Assembly: GCF_022870885.1 (NCBI RefSeq)
Contig: NZ_CP091509.1
Coordinates: forward strand, 1,426,001-1,490,000
Length of the DNA stretch: 64,000 nt
DNA from: Neisseria dumasiana
GTDB lineage: Bacteria; Pseudomonadota; Gammaproteobacteria; Burkholderiales; Neisseriaceae
Reading direction: 5' to 3'
The notes under the pieces are model-generated. The model saw nothing but the letters and a program-made list of their open reading frames with translations. It was not told the origin of the DNA and made no database searches. Below, piece by piece: positions 8,674-16,397 of this stretch (its first letter is position 1; each line of letters begins with the position of its first letter). The translations under genes and the position numbers were made by a program.

Positions 8674-9369
8674 TCATAAACTACTTAAAGTAGTTCCAAA
8701 CAATGGATTATATTTTTTCGCTTCTTCGAGTGTGAAAACTGGTATTTTTGTTTTCAAGTAATACGTTTTATTAAAAACATCCACTACACCAATTGTTATT
8801 GAAATTTGATTATTAACAATTTTTGGCTGACAACCACCCCAACTTTCAGGCTGTTCAAAATAAACAACTCCAGAAGTTGATTTACCAACTTCTAAAAAAG
8901 TATCTTGTTCATTGAAAGTTAGATTATTCTTTTGTAACAAAAAAGGATATATTTTTACTTTGTTTCCAATATCAACTCGAAAATCTTCTAGTGCAATTGT
9001 TGGTTTTTTTAACCAAAATAATCTAAGTGTATATTTCCACCACAATGGGCAAAAAGGAATAAGATTCCAACGATATCCAATTTTAATATTTTTAATACTG
9101 GAGGCATTATTTCCGATGTTAGAAATATCTAAATAAATAACAAATCCAATTCGATAAGCATGGTAGCCATTAAATTCATTACCTGTTTCATAAATACAGC
9201 AAAAAGATGGGCATTCCAATAAAGAAATAATAAATTTTGGTTTCCTCCTCAACGAAGAAAAAATTCCACTTACCCAACCTAATATGATAGTTAATATAAA
9301 AATGGCTAATGACAAAACCCCTTGATTTGCGTTCAACCATACTACTACTTGTTTAAATAAGCTTTCCAT
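8674..9369 (-). CDS. AT-rich hypothetical membrane-anchored protein inserted in the APE-like operon
   Basis: 231 aa, not recognised with confidence. One strong membrane span lies near the N-terminus (about residues 16-36, LSLAIFILTIILGWVSGIF), followed by a short basic stretch (RRKP) and a soluble domain rich in beta-type segments. The domain contains conserved-looking aromatic and Cys residues (PSFCCIYETG, PFCPLWW). The base composition is far more AT-rich than the genes on both sides, and the gene carries no internal uptake sequence, which suggests recent horizontal arrival. It fits between the AMP-ligase gene and the glycosyltransferase gene with almost no spacer, and the operon direction is kept. 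Function unknown. Confidence 0.7.
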   Translation of the reverse strand: MESLFKQVVVWLNANQGVLSLAIFILTIILGWVSGIFSSLRRKPKFIISLLECPSFCCIYETGNEFNGYHAYRIGFVIYLDISNIGNNASSIKNIKIGYRWNLIPFCPLWWKYTLRLFWLKKPTIALEDFRVDIGNKVKIYPFLLQKNNLTFNEQDTFLEVGKSTSGVVYFEQPESWGGCQPKIVNNQISITIGVVDVFNKTYYLKTKIPVFTLEEAKKYNPLFGTTLSSL

Positions 9370-9372
9370 TTT

Positions 9373-11088
9373 TCAGACGGCCTCAAACGCCCCAAACACA
9401 ATCCGCCCAGAAGCACACACAGCTTCATGGTTTTCCAGCTTAAACGTCAGTTTGTTTTTATCCGCATCGTATTTCAGCTCTGCAAACACTTCATGATGCG
9501 GGCGCAGGAATTGTTGGTATTTCAGGTTTTCCACGCGGATGATGTTTTGTTTGCCCCATTCAAACCGTTCGGCCAAATCGCGCACCCATTGCAGTTCCAC
9601 CACGCCCGGCACCAACGGGAATGTGGCGAAGTGGCCGCCGAAATACACCAAATCCAACGGTACGCGGCCCTCGAACATATAGGTTGCGGCAATTTCAGAC
9701 GGCCTTTCTTTCCAAACGGGCACAGTTTGTGCTTCGGTAAAGGCCGTCTGAAAATCCGCCGCCGTGATTTTGGATTGTGCATTGCGCGGCAGGCTGTCGG
9801 TAAAACGCCAGTAGCGCGGCAAAGCCACCGTATCTTGCGTGGCGGCGAGATGCTGTTTTAAAACCGCCGCCACCGCCGCCCTGCCCCGTTCCTGCAAGGC
9901 TTGGATGCCGTCTGAATTCAAGGCTGCCCACACGGCGGGGCGTTTGTGCTGCGGGTGCTGGCCGCAATAGGCATCGGCAATCCATTCGTGCGCCAGCAGG
10001 TCGTGTTCGATTTGGTTTAATGACACGCGTTTGTCCTCAAATTTGATAATCCGGTCTTTCCGCCCGAGCAATAAAAAGCCTTCGGGCTGCATTTCCACCA
10101 TATCGGCGGTTTGAAAGCGGCCGTTTGTCCACGGCGATTGCGCCCACAACGCGCCGTCCTCGTCCTGCCCGATTTCCACGGCAGCAAAAGGCTGCCATTC
10201 GCGGCGGTGGCGGCGGGACGCAATCACGCCGGTTTCGGTGCTGCCGTAAATCTCAAAAGGCCGCACGGCATGTTTTTCGAGCAAATCGGCGCTTGCTTCG
10301 GGCAATGCGCCGCCCGCCGATACAATCCCCGCTACTTTGCCGCCCACCGCCTGCCAGTTGCGCGCTTCGCCCAAACGGTTCAGCACCGCCGGGCTGGCAA
10401 TCCAAACGCATTTTCCACAAGCTGCGGTGGCCGCCAACAACGTTTCGGGGTACACATTTTGCGGGCGCACCATCGTCCACCCCATTGTGAGCGCAAGTGC
10501 AAAGCGGAAGGTAAATCCATACATATGCTGCGGGCTGACGCTGCCGATAACCGCCGGATGGTCGCGCCCGAAAGGAACGGCCTCTGCCAAAGCCAACGCT
10601 TCCGCTTCCATTTGAGCCGCCGTTTTCACAATCACCTGCGCCCCGCCGGTCGAGCCGGACGTTTTCAGACAGGCTTCGGCATCGGCAGGAATCAACAGAT
10701 TATCCGGCATCGTGATTTCAGACGGCATCTCGCTCAACACCGCAGGAATGCTGCAAACCTTATTCGCGTGAAGGCCGTCTGAAAACGCTTTTTCATGCGG
10801 CGCATCCGTCAGCCACACATCCGCCGTATTGCCCCAATCCACATTGTCCCGCGCCAAATTCGGCGGCAACAACACCTTCGCTCCCGCATGCCACGCCGCC
10901 AGCACCGCGCAGGCAAAAAACGCGGCATCTTCAAACCACAGAGCGGCGGTTTGCACGTTTTGCGTTTTCAGACGGCCTGAAAGGCAGATAACGGCGCGGT
11001 TAAAGTCGGCGCGCGTCCAATCGGGGTTGGTGGCGATTAAGTTGTTAGAAAGTGTATTTGGAAGCAATATATTAGTGAGTGTATTCAT
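9373..11088 (-). CDS. AMP-dependent acyl ligase fused to hotdog dehydratase (APE-like)
   Basis: 571 aa, two domains. The N-terminal adenylating domain (about 1-450) has the P-loop-like LKTSGSTGGAQVIVK, EIYGSTETG and the TADMVE and GRKDRIIKFEDKRV signatures of ANL enzymes. The C-terminal domain (about 465-571) is a FabA/FabZ-like hotdog with GGHFATFPLVPGVVELQW, the dehydratase segment. In APE biosynthesis the ligase activates the aromatic starter and the dehydratase acts in each elongation round. Some clusters keep these as two proteins. Seven copies of the uptake core lie in or at the end of this gene, an unusually high density. Confidence 0.88.
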   Translation of the reverse strand: MNTLTNILLPNTLSNNLIATNPDWTRADFNRAVICLSGRLKTQNVQTAALWFEDAAFFACAVLAAWHAGAKVLLPPNLARDNVDWGNTADVWLTDAPHEKAFSDGLHANKVCSIPAVLSEMPSEITMPDNLLIPADAEACLKTSGSTGGAQVIVKTAAQMEAEALALAEAVPFGRDHPAVIGSVSPQHMYGFTFRFALALTMGWTMVRPQNVYPETLLAATAACGKCVWIASPAVLNRLGEARNWQAVGGKVAGIVSAGGALPEASADLLEKHAVRPFEIYGSTETGVIASRRHRREWQPFAAVEIGQDEDGALWAQSPWTNGRFQTADMVEMQPEGFLLLGRKDRIIKFEDKRVSLNQIEHDLLAHEWIADAYCGQHPQHKRPAVWAALNSDGIQALQERGRAAVAAVLKQHLAATQDTVALPRYWRFTDSLPRNAQSKITAADFQTAFTEAQTVPVWKERPSEIAATYMFEGRVPLDLVYFGGHFATFPLVPGVVELQWVRDLAERFEWGKQNIIRVENLKYQQFLRPHHEVFAELKYDADKNKLTFKLENHEAVCASGRIVFGAFEAV

Positions 11089-11152
11089 GATTTAAATCAC
11101 TGTTTTTGATTGCATGATCAGGCGGCAATTCAACACCTAAATGACATGAAAT

Positions 11153-12157
11153 TCAGTTATCAAACGGCTTTGATTTCAAATCCCGCACCAAACGGTAAAC
11201 CCTGCCTTTTCCCGTTCCCACCGCTTCCAACAAGCCGGCTTCGGTCAATTCGACCAGATATTTTCTAACGGTTGCCGCTGATTTTCCGGTCAGTTGCTGC
11301 GCCCGACTGTTGGAAATTTCCGTGTTTTCTTCAAGGTAGCGGCGTATCGGCAAATAGGCTTGGCGGGCCTTTTCGCTGATTTTGACACCGGCCATATCGC
11401 TTATTGAATCAAACGTGTAAGTTTTCAAAGTTTGCAGAACCATATCAAGCATAAACTCGACAAATACGGTTGAATCGTTGGCCTTATCAGCCTCGGCCAA
11501 AACACGGTAATAGCCCGGCTGGTTGCTGTACACCATCGTTTCGACGGGTATCCACGCAAACAAGGGGTTCCATCGGCTCAACATCACGCTTTGCCACAAC
11601 CTGCCTATGCGGCCGTTGCCGTCTTCAAACGGATGTATCATTTCGATTTCGTAATGCACTACGGCACTTTTTACCAACATGGGCGTATCGTCGCTTTCTG
11701 CCCATGCAAACAGTTTTTCCATCAAATCGGGCACAAACTGCGGTCGCGCGCCCATGTGCAGCAATGTGCCGTCGGCGGCAAAAATACCCACATCTTTATG
11801 GCGGAAACCGCCCGCCCTACCAACAATGCCTTCGGTTAACAAACCGTGCGCTTTAAGAAAATCATTGATGCTGTATGGGTTGTAATTCAAGATTTCTTCA
11901 TAAGCGTCATAAGCGTTTTTCACTTCCCGAATTTCTTTCGGACTGCCCAACACCCGTTTGCCGTTAATGATATCGGTTACTTGCTCTATGGTTAACGAAT
12001 TGTTTTCAATAGCTAAAGACGATTGAATCGAGCGGATGCGGTTTTCTTTGCGCAAATGCAGATTCCGCTCGTATTGAAATTGCAGACGGCCGATAATGTG
12101 TGAAATCTCAACCATCAAGTTAAGAATATGATTGGTGATGATGAAAGGCGGCTTCAT
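11153..12157 (-). CDS. Fic-domain protein (probable AMP-transferase) with C-terminal winged helix
   Basis: 334 aa. The Fic active-site motif HPFEDGNGRIGRLW is complete (catalytic His, Mg-binding Asp, two Arg). Near the N-terminus SSLAIENN matches the (S/T)xxxE(G/N) inhibitory helix, so it is an autoinhibited class II type. The C-terminal 80 residues look like a winged helix (QLTGKSAATVRKYLVELTEAGLL). The start is taken at ATG 12157 (MKPPFIIT) with AGGAAA upstream; the open frame runs 10 codons further. Class II Fic proteins modify target proteins by adding AMP; the target here is unknown. Four 12-bp direct repeats overlap its promoter (12200-12247). Confidence 0.88.
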   Translation of the reverse strand: MKPPFIITNHILNLMVEISHIIGRLQFQYERNLHLRKENRIRSIQSSLAIENNSLTIEQVTDIINGKRVLGSPKEIREVKNAYDAYEEILNYNPYSINDFLKAHGLLTEGIVGRAGGFRHKDVGIFAADGTLLHMGARPQFVPDLMEKLFAWAESDDTPMLVKSAVVHYEIEMIHPFEDGNGRIGRLWQSVMLSRWNPLFAWIPVETMVYSNQPGYYRVLAEADKANDSTVFVEFMLDMVLQTLKTYTFDSISDMAGVKISEKARQAYLPIRRYLEENTEISNSRAQQLTGKSAATVRKYLVELTEAGLLEAVGTGKGRVYRLVRDLKSKPFDN

Positions 12158-12199
12158 GGCGGGTTTCCTGATGTTCAGGCGGCACAAATTGAGACATTA

Positions 12200-12247
12200 A
12201 ATTATACCGCTTATTTTATCGCTCGTTATATCGCTTATTTTATCGCT
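12200..12247 (-). promoter_or_regulatory. Four tandem 12-bp repeats overlapping the fic promoter
   Basis: Read on the minus strand the units are AGCGATAAAATA, AGCGATATAACG, AGCGATAAAATA and AGCGGTATAATT, with no gaps. The last unit contains a perfect TATAAT -10 box. The array ends 43 bp before the fic start codon. The winged helix of the Fic protein could be the ligand (inference). A change in repeat number would shift spacing upstream of the -10. Confidence 0.75.
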
Positions 12248-12394
12248 TATCTCTTCTCCACCCATCCTTGCCGCATGAGGCCGTCTGAAAGCACGCACAG
12301 TATAGAAAAACGCGATTCAGCAAAAGGCCGAAGCCGAATACAGCAAAATAAATCTATATCAATAGAAAACCGACAAGCAGCGAAACGGTTGCAA

Positions 12395-12622
12395 TTACTC
12401 CACCGACCACTCCACCAGCTTCAACACCACAGGTCGCACGCCCAGCAAGCTCACGAAAGCTATCGGCCAAGTGATGATATAAGCCTTGATAAAGCGCGCG
12501 AAATAACCCGCATCTATACCAGTGTTCAATGCCACCAGCACACCGCTTACGATAAACACCATAATGGCAGAAGCGTAGAAAGAAAATGCCAAACCTGCGT
12601 ATTTTTTCGGTAATTTTTTCAT
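12395..12622 (-). CDS. DUF2798 family small membrane protein
   Basis: 75 aa with two hydrophobic spans (about 10-32 and 43-65), starting MKKLPKKYAGLAF and ending in a short charged tail. This matches the DUF2798 pattern of two-span inner-membrane proteins of unknown role. It lies between the APE-like membrane protein gene and fic, same strand, but with wide gaps on both sides (84 bp and about 240 bp), so it may be transcribed separately. Confidence 0.7.
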   Translation of the reverse strand: MKKLPKKYAGLAFSFYASAIMVFIVSGVLVALNTGIDAGYFARFIKAYIITWPIAFVSLLGVRPVVLKLVEWSVE

Positions 12623-12706
12623 CGTTGTTCCTTTTCTATTTTAATTTTCCATAGCATGTTATCCGGATACCGGCCTGAAAACACAATCATCTTTTTTCAG
12701 ACGGCC

Positions 12707-13246
12707 TCAAACTTTCAACACCGCTTTACGGTACAGCCACTCGCCCGCAAACAACACCCCCATCAAGATATACGAAACCATGCCGGTATAAACCGCCCAC
12801 CAATCATACCGGCCGGAAAGTGCCAGCAGCCCGGAAAGGGTAGCGTTGAAAATAAAAAACATGCACCAAATTTGCGTTACCCGGCGGGTATAGCGCACGC
12901 CTTCGGGCGGCAGATCGGGGTTTTGCAGGCGGGCGAGGCGTTCGATAAGGGTTTGTTTAGCAAAGAGGCTGGTTCCGAACACGGCAAGCATCAGCAGGCT
13001 GACGGCAACGGGATACCAATACATGGAATCAGGCCGTCTGAAAACAATCACTACGGCAAAAAAAGCAGCCAGCAGCAGGGAAACGGCTTGCTGGGCACGG
13101 GTTTTCTGCATCGCGGCGCGTATCAGCCACAAGGCGCACATGGCGGCGGCAAGCCAGAAAAACGCGCCGTGTTCGCGGCCGTAATACCACAATAATGGGT
13201 AGGCGATACTAACTATGGCGAGCAAGACTTGGCCGATAATCTTCAT
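12707..13246 (-). CDS. Multi-span membrane protein of APE-like cluster (COG4648 type)
   Basis: 179 aa, almost entirely hydrophobic, with about five to six spans (MKIIGQVLLAIVSIAYPLLW first). Short loops contain YGREHG and NPDLPPEGVRYTRRVTQIW. This matches the integral membrane protein found between the acyl carrier protein genes and the AMP-ligase gene in APE-type clusters. Its role is not established. A 315-bp stretch separates it from the upstream ACP gene, so it may have its own promoter. Confidence 0.75.
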   Translation of the reverse strand: MKIIGQVLLAIVSIAYPLLWYYGREHGAFFWLAAAMCALWLIRAAMQKTRAQQAVSLLLAAFFAVVIVFRRPDSMYWYPVAVSLLMLAVFGTSLFAKQTLIERLARLQNPDLPPEGVRYTRRVTQIWCMFFIFNATLSGLLALSGRYDWWAVYTGMVSYILMGVLFAGEWLYRKAVLKV

Positions 13247-13328
13247 AATGGCTTTGAATCAATGTTATTGAACGTTATAGGCTTTTTGCTTTTAAATCGA
13301 ATACACAAAACACGTTTTCAGACGGCCT

Positions 13329-13460
13329 AAGATTTCTACAATCTTATCTGCGGCGCATTTCTTAGTGTGTGCTGTTCGTCCGCTTGCCTATCCATTTAAA
13401 TATACCTGTATTCGTTGCGCTGCTGGGCCTTGAACTGCTCAGGCTTTCAACCTGTTTTTT
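13329..13460. mobile_element. Decayed copy of the GAGACC miniature element
   Basis: The segment aligns over most of its length with the elements at 26650-26792 (reverse strand) and 34196-34332. Shared blocks include ctgcggcgcatttct, cgcttgcctat and gctgctgggccttgaac. The terminal GAGACCTTTGC repeats are worn beyond clear recognition (aagatttctacaatctta on the left). It lies in the 315-bp gap inside the APE-like operon. Confidence 0.65.
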
Positions 13461-13504
13461 GCTATTCTTTAAAAAAAGGCCGTCTGAAAACCGATCCGCA
13501 CATA

Positions 13505-13532
13505 GCAAAACGGCGGGCTTAGGATGCCCGCC
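13505..13532 (-). terminator. Hairpin behind the acyl carrier protein genes
   Basis: The stem ggcgggc/gcccgcc has an 7-base loop (13512-13532). On the minus strand it is followed by GTTTTGC. It comes 30 bp after the second ACP gene. The T-run is short, so it may attenuate rather than stop transcription into the rest of the cluster. An uptake sequence lies 20 bp further on. Confidence 0.5.
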
Positions 13533-13561
13533 CTTCGGCTAGAGAACAAGCTGAACACTGT

Positions 13562-13807
13562 TTATTCTGCCTGTATTTTCAACACGGCCTGTACCACGTC
13601 TTCTACGGTGCGCACATTGCGGAAATCTTCGGCCTTGAGTTTGCGGCCGGTTTCGCGTTTGATATGGTCGATCAAATCGATGGCGTCGATGCTGTCGATT
13701 TCCAAATCTTCATAAAGATTGGTTTGCGGTTGGATACGCTCGGGTTCGATTTCAAACAGATTCACCAAAGCATCGCTTAAAATCCGGCGGATTTCTTGTT
13801 CGGTCAT
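13562..13807 (-). CDS. Acyl carrier protein, second of pair
   Basis: 81 aa acidic four-helix protein. The phosphopantetheine attachment Ser39 lies in EIDSIDAIDLI. The downstream helix DHIKRETGRKLKAEDF is typical of ACPs dedicated to specialised fatty acid or polyene synthesis. It follows the first ACP gene by 10 bp. APE clusters normally carry two ACP genes in tandem, so this pair is one of the best markers of the cluster. Confidence 0.9.
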   Translation of the reverse strand: MTEQEIRRILSDALVNLFEIEPERIQPQTNLYEDLEIDSIDAIDLIDHIKRETGRKLKAEDFRNVRTVEDVVQAVLKIQAE

Positions 13808-13817
13808 GATTCACTCC

Positions 13818-14075
13818 TTAAGCTTGGCGGGTGCGGACAAACTCGGCCAAAGCTGCAACACTGGCAAAGTGGTCGCGCAAATTGTCTTTTTCGCCGTCGA
13901 GCTGGAAACCGAAGGTTTTCTGTACCGCCAAACCCAACTCCAAAGCATCTACCGAATCCAAGCCCAAGCCTTCGTCGCCAAACAGGGCGGCATCGGTTTC
14001 GATGTCGTCGGCGGTAATGTCTTCCAAGCCCAAGCTGTCGATAATCATTTGTTTGATTTGTGTTTCTAAATTCAT
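13818..14075 (-). CDS. Acyl carrier protein, first of pair
   Basis: 85 aa with the attachment Ser41 in GLDSVDALEL. It has an acidic N-terminal half and a C-terminal helix containing LAEFVRTRQA. Its ATG overlaps the stop codon of the upstream acyltransferase gene (ATGA), showing translational coupling. It carries the growing acyl chain for the cluster's synthase enzymes, which are mostly missing from this window. Confidence 0.92.
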   Translation of the reverse strand: MNLETQIKQMIIDSLGLEDITADDIETDAALFGDEGLGLDSVDALELGLAVQKTFGFQLDGEKDNLRDHFASVAALAEFVRTRQA

Positions 14076-14830
14076 GTTGTTTCTCTTGTGAAATAGTCTT
14101 GCAAATAAATATTTAAACGCCTTGCAGCAATAGGCAGGGGCTTTTCGGCGAGCCAGTCTTGCGGATGAATATCGTCGCCCACGGTAATTTCATAATGTAT
14201 GGTACGGGGCGGGATTTTATACCACGGTTGCCCTTTTTTGAAATTCGGCGGATTCATTTTGATGCACACAGGGGTAATCACCCGCGCACTCCTCAAACCG
14301 ATAGATACCGCACCTCGGTGAAGCTTGATTTGGCCGTCCCAACCCGTGCGCGTGCCTTCGGGAAAAATAAGCAGGCTTTGCCCGCTTTTAAACACGGCAT
14401 CCACTTCTTCCATCATTTCCAGCGATTCGTCGTTGGGGATATAACCCGTAGCAAGAATCTGGCTTTTCATGGAAGGATTGTTCAGCAAATCTTTTTTAAC
14501 GATACAGTTCATTTGAGGCACATGGCCGATCAACAACACTACGTCCAGCAGCGACGGATGGTTGGCCAACACCAACTGCCCCGGCCTGCCCAGCTTTTCC
14601 AAACCGTTGAAGCGCACAGTCAACACGCCCGACCAAACCAAATAGCCTGCAAACCATTTCCAAACCCTGCCGATCAGCCGCCGCGCCTGCATTTGACGCG
14701 CGATGTCATTTTGGGTGTCGCTCAAGGTGTAAGGAAGCAAAACGATTTTAAACAGCACACCCACCACACCGAACAATATGAATCCGAACAATGTTGCAAC
14801 AAAGCGGCGGTAATAATTCAATGACTTCAT
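14072..14830 (-). CDS. PlsC-like 1-acylglycerol-3-phosphate acyltransferase
   Basis: 252 aa, inner membrane. An N-terminal span (about 10-35) is followed by the acyltransferase motifs NHPSLLDVVLL (HxxxxD-like, with the His in ANHPS) and FPEGTRTGWDG. The start is set at ATG 14830 (MKSLNYYRRF) because it overlaps the stop of the upstream ketosynthase-like gene as ATGA. The open frame upstream to 14911 lies inside that gene. Its place next to the ACP pair matches the acyltransferase found at the head of APE clusters. Confidence 0.87.
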   Translation of the reverse strand: MKSLNYYRRFVATLFGFILFGVVGVLFKIVLLPYTLSDTQNDIARQMQARRLIGRVWKWFAGYLVWSGVLTVRFNGLEKLGRPGQLVLANHPSLLDVVLLIGHVPQMNCIVKKDLLNNPSMKSQILATGYIPNDESLEMMEEVDAVFKSGQSLLIFPEGTRTGWDGQIKLHRGAVSIGLRSARVITPVCIKMNPPNFKKGQPWYKIPPRTIHYEITVGDDIHPQDWLAEKPLPIAARRLNIYLQDYFTRETT

Positions 14831-15570
14831 AAAGTTTTCTGCCACAACCAACAGCGTTTTCCGTAGCATCTGGTTTCTTCGTGCCGATTTGAAAGCATGA
14901 AACGTATCCAATCAAGCGCGCCCCAATAGCTTGGGTTTTCATCGCTTTTTTCGCCGTACGACAAAGACAAACGGTATTGCCGACCCGGTTTCAACAACAT
15001 TGCAAGCGCATAGGGCATAGGCGCGCGTTCGGCTTCGAGTGCATATTCTTCCGATAAAGGATCATCTGCCACTATCAGCAAAACTTGTTGCGCCCCTTCC
15101 TGCATCAAGGCATAAGCTTCTGCCAAAGCCGTCTCCAAACCGTCGCTGCCCACCGCCAAAGCGGTGTTTTCACGCATATCTTTGCGCAACATCGACCATT
15201 GCCCCACTTGCGCGTTGTGTACCGATAACCCGAAAGACGTAGGCGATACGGTATGGGTTTTCATCAGCTCAAGCCACAGCTCGAAACTACGGTTTAATTC
15301 GCCGTCGTGCGAGGCAAACACCAAAGCGCTTTCAGGATACTGTTCTGCCAGATTCCATGCCGCATCACACACCAAACGGGCAGCTTTGCCCAAACGCCGC
15401 CGCTGCATGGCAGGTAAAAAAGCCAGCTCGGGTTTATAATCGGGTTGCGTGTCGGCAAACCGTGCATCTGCCACCCATTGCTGCCAAGCTTCCAAACCTG
15501 CCAGCTTTCCCGACGAAGCCTGCCAATCGGCGATATCGAAAGAAAAGTGGCAATGAGACAAAGGATTCAT
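14827..15570 (-). CDS. Beta-ketoacyl synthase N-terminal-like protein (APE cluster head)
   Basis: 247 aa. The pattern matches the short ketosynthase N-terminal-domain family (Ketoacyl-synt_2): FASHDGELNRSFELW in the middle, PTSFGLSVHNAQVGQWSM, and a C-terminal VLLIVADDPL. The thiolase-fold nucleophile Cys of active ketosynthases is not seen, so it is not expected to condense by itself. It heads the minus-strand operon and overlaps the next gene by ATGA. A divergent dehydratase gene starts 184 bp away. Confidence 0.8.
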   Translation of the reverse strand: MNPLSHCHFSFDIADWQASSGKLAGLEAWQQWVADARFADTQPDYKPELAFLPAMQRRRLGKAARLVCDAAWNLAEQYPESALVFASHDGELNRSFELWLELMKTHTVSPTSFGLSVHNAQVGQWSMLRKDMRENTALAVGSDGLETALAEAYALMQEGAQQVLLIVADDPLSEEYALEAERAPMPYALAMLLKPGRQYRLSLSYGEKSDENPSYWGALDWIRFMLSNRHEETRCYGKRCWLWQKTL

Positions 15571-15614
15571 AGCGTTCCCGGCATCAAAAAAGGCGCTTAT
15601 TTTAACCTAAGGTG

Positions 15615-15642
15615 TTAACAAAAAACAGTAATGCAATATAAT
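15615..15642 (+). promoter_or_regulatory. Sigma70-type promoter for the dehydratase gene
   Basis: TTAACA (15615-15620), a 16-bp spacer and a perfect TATAAT (15637-15642). It faces the dehydratase gene, leaving a leader of about 105 nt. The leader ends with attgattactatat, which equals the outer end of the Correia-type repeat at 202. Confidence 0.6.
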
Positions 15643-15753
15643 CGCCTGATACAGGTGTCGCATGAATGATGATTTTACACTTCATTCATTCCAACACATC
15701 GCAACATTTTTTCACCCACATCTTAATTACCACCCCATTGATTACTATATTCC

Positions 15754-16242
15754 ATGAATACTCCGCTTGCCTGCCCGATTACTAACGTCGCCCCGTTGTT
15801 GCCTCATAGCGGCCCGATGGTCATGCTCGACTGCATTTCCGATTATGGTGCCGACTACCTTACCGCAACCGCTTCAGTTGGTGAAAACCATATTTTGCTG
15901 TGTAACAACCGCCTGCCTTGTTTGTCAGGAATCGAAATCATGGCTCAGGGCATAGGCGCATTGGTAGGTTGCCATGCGGTCAACTCGGGAGAAGCAGTCA
16001 AACTGGGCTTTTTGCTCGGCACTCGTAAGTTGGATTTATTTGCCGACAATGTACCGGTAGGCACCAAATTAACGGTTAAAGTTAAAGAGTCCATGCGCGA
16101 TGCAGGAGGATTCGGTGTTTTTGATTGCACACTTCATTGGACGGATGCCCCCGAACACGAAAAGCACCTGTTGCCTGCCGACGGCCTGCTGTTACAGGCT
16201 GCTTTAAATGTTTACAGCCCGAATGAAACCAAATCTGCCTGA
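15754..16242 (+). CDS. 3-hydroxyacyl-ACP dehydratase, APE type (COG4706)
   Basis: 162 aa hotdog-fold protein. LLPHSGPMVMLD near the N-terminus carries the catalytic His, and GIEIMAQGIGALVG is the second half of the active-site tunnel with the catalytic Glu. This is the pattern of the predicted 3-hydroxylacyl-ACP dehydratase of APE clusters, shorter and more divergent than housekeeping FabZ. It is divergent from the main operon and is the only plus-strand member. Usually it sits beside ketosynthase and ketoreductase genes, which are absent here. Confidence 0.82.
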   Translation: MNTPLACPITNVAPLLPHSGPMVMLDCISDYGADYLTATASVGENHILLCNNRLPCLSGIEIMAQGIGALVGCHAVNSGEAVKLGFLLGTRKLDLFADNVPVGTKLTVKVKESMRDAGGFGVFDCTLHWTDAPEHEKHLLPADGLLLQAALNVYSPNETKSA

Positions 16243-16327
16243 TTGCAAGAAACAAAATTCATTTTTACAAGCCGGTTGCAACCATAAATAACTTTTGCCA
16301 ACATTGGCTTTTCAGACGGCCTCATAC

Positions 16328-16365
16328 AAAAATCCCTTAAATACACAAGTATTTAAGGGATTTTT
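16328..16365. terminator. Bidirectional terminator between dehydratase and hisB
   Basis: A near-perfect stem AAAAATCCCTTAAATAC / GTATTTAAGGGATTTTT with a 4-base loop. A-runs and T-runs flank both sides, so it can serve both converging genes. A DNA uptake sequence lies just upstream (about 16311-16321). Confidence 0.9.
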
Positions 16366-16397
16366 ATCACTCAAATATAAAATCCGGCCGGGCCTGC

